Origin: an uncultured Caulobacterales bacterium
GTDB taxonomy: Bacteria; Pseudomonadota; Alphaproteobacteria; Caulobacterales; Caulobacteraceae
Reading direction: 5' to 3'
DNA: 14,742 nucleotides
NCBI GenBank assembly: GCA_903903715.1
Contig: CAIUZX010000122.1
Location: forward strand, 1-14,742
A program made the position numbers and the translations under genes. This document shows positions 13,831-14,742 of the stretch, piece by piece (positions within the stretch are counted from its first letter, which is position 1; each line of letters begins with the position of its first letter). The notes below the pieces were generated by a model. That model ran no database searches. It saw nothing but the letters and a program-made list of their open reading frames with translations, and was not told the origin of the DNA.

Positions 13831-14742
13831 ATGCAACTGATCAGCCAGACGGCCACGACTTCCGGCCCGGCCAAGCCGCGTCATGCGCCGATCTTCACAG
13901 CGCCCGACGTCGCCCTCGACAATCCGCTCACCTTCCAGCACGGCCCGCCCTATGCGGCCTTCGCCAAGCTGCGGGCCTCCGCGCCGGTGGCGTGGATGTC
14001 GTCCCCGTCGGACGAGTCGGGCTTCTGGGCGCTGACCCGCTATGACGACGTCATGGCCGCCAACTCGGATCCGGCGACCTACTCGTCTCAGCGGGGCGGC
14101 ATCTTAATGTCCGGCGGCATGCCGGAGACGCGGCATCCGTTGCTGTTCCGCGCCTCGCTCGACGCCATGATCAATATGGACCAGCCCTGGCATCTGCAGC
14201 TGCGCCGCGATCACATGCCCTTCTTCACCAACGCCTATGTGAACGAGCTGAAGCGTCGGGTGATCGATGAAATCCACAGGCTGATCGACGAGATGGCGCC
14301 CATGGGCAGATGCGACCTTGTGGAGCAGCTGTCCTCCCGCCTGCCCCTCTTCACGCTCTGCGAGATCCTGGGCGTGCCGGCGGAGGATCGCCCGAAGTTC
14401 CTGAAGTGGATGCACTATCTGGAGCTTGCCGGAAATCTCGCCGGAGAGCGCGCCAAGGGCGATCTCGCCCTCACGACGGAGCTGATGACCTTCATCCAGG
14501 CCTTCAACGAGAACGTCGAGGCCATGTTCGAGTACGGCCGGGACATCCTGCACAAGCGCCGCACGAACCCGCAGCCGGATCTTCTGTCCGCCATCGCCAG
14601 AGCCCAGCTCGAGGGCGAGTTCCTGGCGGATGAGTATCTCGACGGTTCGTGGCTCCTGATCGTGTTCGCCGGGAACGACACCACCCGCAACACCATCTCG
14701 GGCTCGGTTAAACTGATGACGGAGTTTCCGGACCAAAAAGCC
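13831..14742 (+). CDS. Cytochrome P450, N-terminal 304 residues (cut by window edge)
   Basis: An ATG at 13831 opens a frame that stays open for 304 codons to the window end. FWALTRYDDVMAANSDPATYSSQ (about 65-87) is the usual P450 beta1/B-helix region. NMDQPWHLQLRRD (115-127) is the C-helix motif, with H121 and R125 as likely haem-propionate ligands. The I-helix AGNDTTRNTISG (280-291) has the oxygen-activating acid/Thr pair D283 and T284. The C-terminal ExxR and the haem-Cys loop lie outside the window. There is no membrane anchor, so it is a soluble bacterial class I enzyme needing a ferredoxin and reductase, not seen here. The I-helix and flanks resemble the CYP153/CYP125/CYP124/CYP108 group that hydroxylates alkanes, sterol side chains or terpenes; the exact family cannot be fixed. 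GAGG (13820-13823) overlaps the SDR stop codon and lies 7 bases before the ATG, implying coupled translation. Confidence 0.93.
   Translation, partial: MQLISQTATTSGPAKPRHAPIFTAPDVALDNPLTFQHGPPYAAFAKLRASAPVAWMSSPSDESGFWALTRYDDVMAANSDPATYSSQRGGILMSGGMPETRHPLLFRASLDAMINMDQPWHLQLRRDHMPFFTNAYVNELKRRVIDEIHRLIDEMAPMGRCDLVEQLSSRLPLFTLCEILGVPAEDRPKFLKWMHYLELAGNLAGERAKGDLALTTELMTFIQAFNENVEAMFEYGRDILHKRRTNPQPDLLSAIARAQLEGEFLADEYLDGSWLLIVFAGNDTTRNTISGSVKLMTEFPDQKA

Overview
The window is GC-rich, densely coded DNA from what looks like an alphaproteobacterial chromosome. Pointers are the codon usage, a PAS_5-type PAS protein, the DUF1285/CoA-pyrophosphatase gene pair, and the secreted M16 and S9 peptidases. 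A Caulobacterales- or Hyphomonadales-type organism fits best, but nothing here fixes a genus. I see no insertion sequence, integrase, phage gene, CRISPR array or plasmid function. No stretch over 300 bases lacks a gene; the longest gap, about 210 bases at 981-1192, is discussed below.

Layout, left to right. (1) Leftward: a CBS-domain protein cut by the left edge (1-158) and a rhomboid intramembrane protease (294-980), with a doubtful 41-codon ORF (977-1102) overlapping the rhomboid start. (2) Rightward: a secreted two-repeat M16 zinc peptidase (1193-4042) and a PAS_5 sensor-domain protein (4132-4728). (3) Leftward: a GMC flavin alcohol/choline dehydrogenase of the AlkJ/BetA type (4708-6369), overlapping the PAS gene tail to tail. 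(4) Rightward: tRNA-Leu(UAA) (6496-6583). (5) Leftward: a double-hotdog FAS1-like/HTD2-type hydroxyacyl-thioester dehydratase (6599-7429). (6) Rightward: a secreted S9 prolyl-oligopeptidase/DPP5-like peptidase (7523-9625). (7) Leftward, probably one operon: GNAT acetyltransferase (11408-10887), DUF1285 protein (10817-10230) and a NudL-type CoA pyrophosphatase (10233-9601), which starts at a TTG overlapping the DUF1285 stop. (8) Rightward: an MFS exporter (11564-12835), an SDR of the MFE-2 (3R)-hydroxyacyl-CoA dehydrogenase type (12907-13821) and, 9 bases later, a cytochrome P450 cut by the right edge (13831-14742).

Two themes link the genes. One is envelope and periplasmic proteolysis: rhomboid, M16 and S9. 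The other is oxidation of aliphatic or steroid/terpenoid-like acyl substrates: P450, SDR, AlkJ-like GMC dehydrogenase and HTD2-like dehydratase. The SDR-P450 pair is almost certainly co-transcribed. The other two enzymes are separate transcription units, so a joint pathway is inference only.

Most of the window is ordinary core or near-core chromosome, and I did not find a clearly new multi-gene system. The points most worth checking are the SDR-P450 unit and its unusual NPAG motif, a repeated TTAAG box placed exactly 7 bases before two ATG starts (possible leaderless mRNAs), and a short ORF coupled to the rhomboid gene.
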